Assembly: GCF_002245495.1 (NCBI RefSeq)
Contig: NZ_NQJF01000011.1
Location: 78,488 to 142,487 of the forward strand
From: Oceanimonas baumannii
GTDB lineage: Bacteria; Pseudomonadota; Gammaproteobacteria; Enterobacterales; Aeromonadaceae
Reading direction: 5' to 3'
DNA: 64,000 bases
Part shown: in pieces, positions 63,860 through 64,000 of the stretch
Layout: every line of letters starts with the position of its first letter
Numbering within the stretch: position 1 is the stretch's first letter
Program-made: the position numbers and the translations under genes
The notes under the pieces: model-generated
What the model saw: the letters and a program-made list of their open reading frames with translations, nothing else
What the model was told of the DNA's origin: nothing
Databases searched by the model: none

Positions 63860-64000
63860 GCCTAACGCCCTGTTCTAGCGAATCCCCTCATAATTCTCTT
63901 CTGAATCAGAGAGGTAGACGCGCACCCTGCCGTTTGATCTAATGAATTTCGCCAAAAACACATTAGTTCTCAACGCCCCTATGAGGAGAATGCAGGATGC
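63860..64000 (-). other. Candidate attI/first-cassette junction
   Basis: GCCTAAC (63860-63866; GTTAGGC on the cassette strand) forms the outer end of cassette 1. To its right, up to the window edge, I find no attC-type second arm and no matching GTTRRRY core. That is what attI looks like, since it lacks an attC hairpin. intI is expected beyond the window, transcribed away from the array. The other possibility is an attC longer than the 134 bases visible. Confidence 0.5.

Noticed and set aside
63866..64000. A cassette promoter (Pc) at the right edge
   Set aside because: Only a poor match (TTGAGA with no good -10 at 16-18 bases) is visible; the promoter probably lies beyond the window.

Overview
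The window is a stretch of gammaproteobacterial chromosome. Class and likely order are inferred from gene content: UbiG, NrdAB with the YfaE ferredoxin, RecBCD, GlpM, a degenerate GGDEF-EAL protein of CsrD type, and a Vibrio-like phaB-phaA-phaP-phaC operon. A marine Aeromonadales genus (Oceanimonas/Oceanisphaera type) would fit, but no 16S gene is present to test this.

Bases 1-17,300 are mostly on the minus strand: glnS, a complete polyhydroxyalkanoate operon (phaBAPC), then on the plus strand four nearly identical tandem tRNA-Asn genes with a strong promoter, a membrane GGDEF-EAL protein without catalytic residues, and a LiuR-like MerR regulator. The minus-strand block gyrA-serC-hisC-aroA follows. 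Divergently, ubiG and a HAD phosphatase lead to nrdA-nrdB-yfaE (class Ia ribonucleotide reductase), whose upstream region holds a consensus DnaA box and two NrdR-type boxes exactly 63 bp apart.

Bases 23,000-30,900 hold small envelope proteins, a four-CBS/PAS/GGDEF/EAL signalling protein preceded by five copies of a 7-bp tandem repeat, an ABC exporter, and an ECF sigma/anti-sigma/DUF3455 module. Bases 30,900-39,900 are recC-recB-recD with 4-bp overlaps and no ptrA. Bases 40,100-52,100 carry a BCCT transporter, an MscS channel with an unknown partner, small membrane proteins, a three-gene unit around a short NIS-synthetase-like protein, several small enzymes and the Hsp70-like yegD.

Bases 52,200-64,000 are accessory DNA. 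Bases 52,200-55,700 hold acetyltransferases, a LysE exporter, a lipoprotein gene broken in a poly-A tract and an IS3-family remnant. From about 55,740 to 63,866 the sequence is an integron gene-cassette array on the minus strand. I reconstructed five cassettes from matched core sites at their two ends (GTTATGT/ACATAAC, GTTAGGT/ACCTAAC, GTTCGGC/GCCGAAC, GTTAGGG/TCCTAAC, GTTAGGC/GCCTAAC). One attC is split by a complete 1,269-bp IS3-family element. The right edge looks like attI, so intI should lie just beyond the window. The cassettes encode a DUF1801 protein, a small coiled-coil protein, a 1,272-residue protein, an HNH-like protein and a membrane protein.

The 1,272-residue protein is the most interesting object here. 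It is exceptionally large for a cassette. It appears to combine a nuclease-like N-terminus, a STAND-like NTPase region without a Walker A motif, and a long helical C-terminal half. That architecture suggests an anti-phage sensor-effector, but this is inference only.
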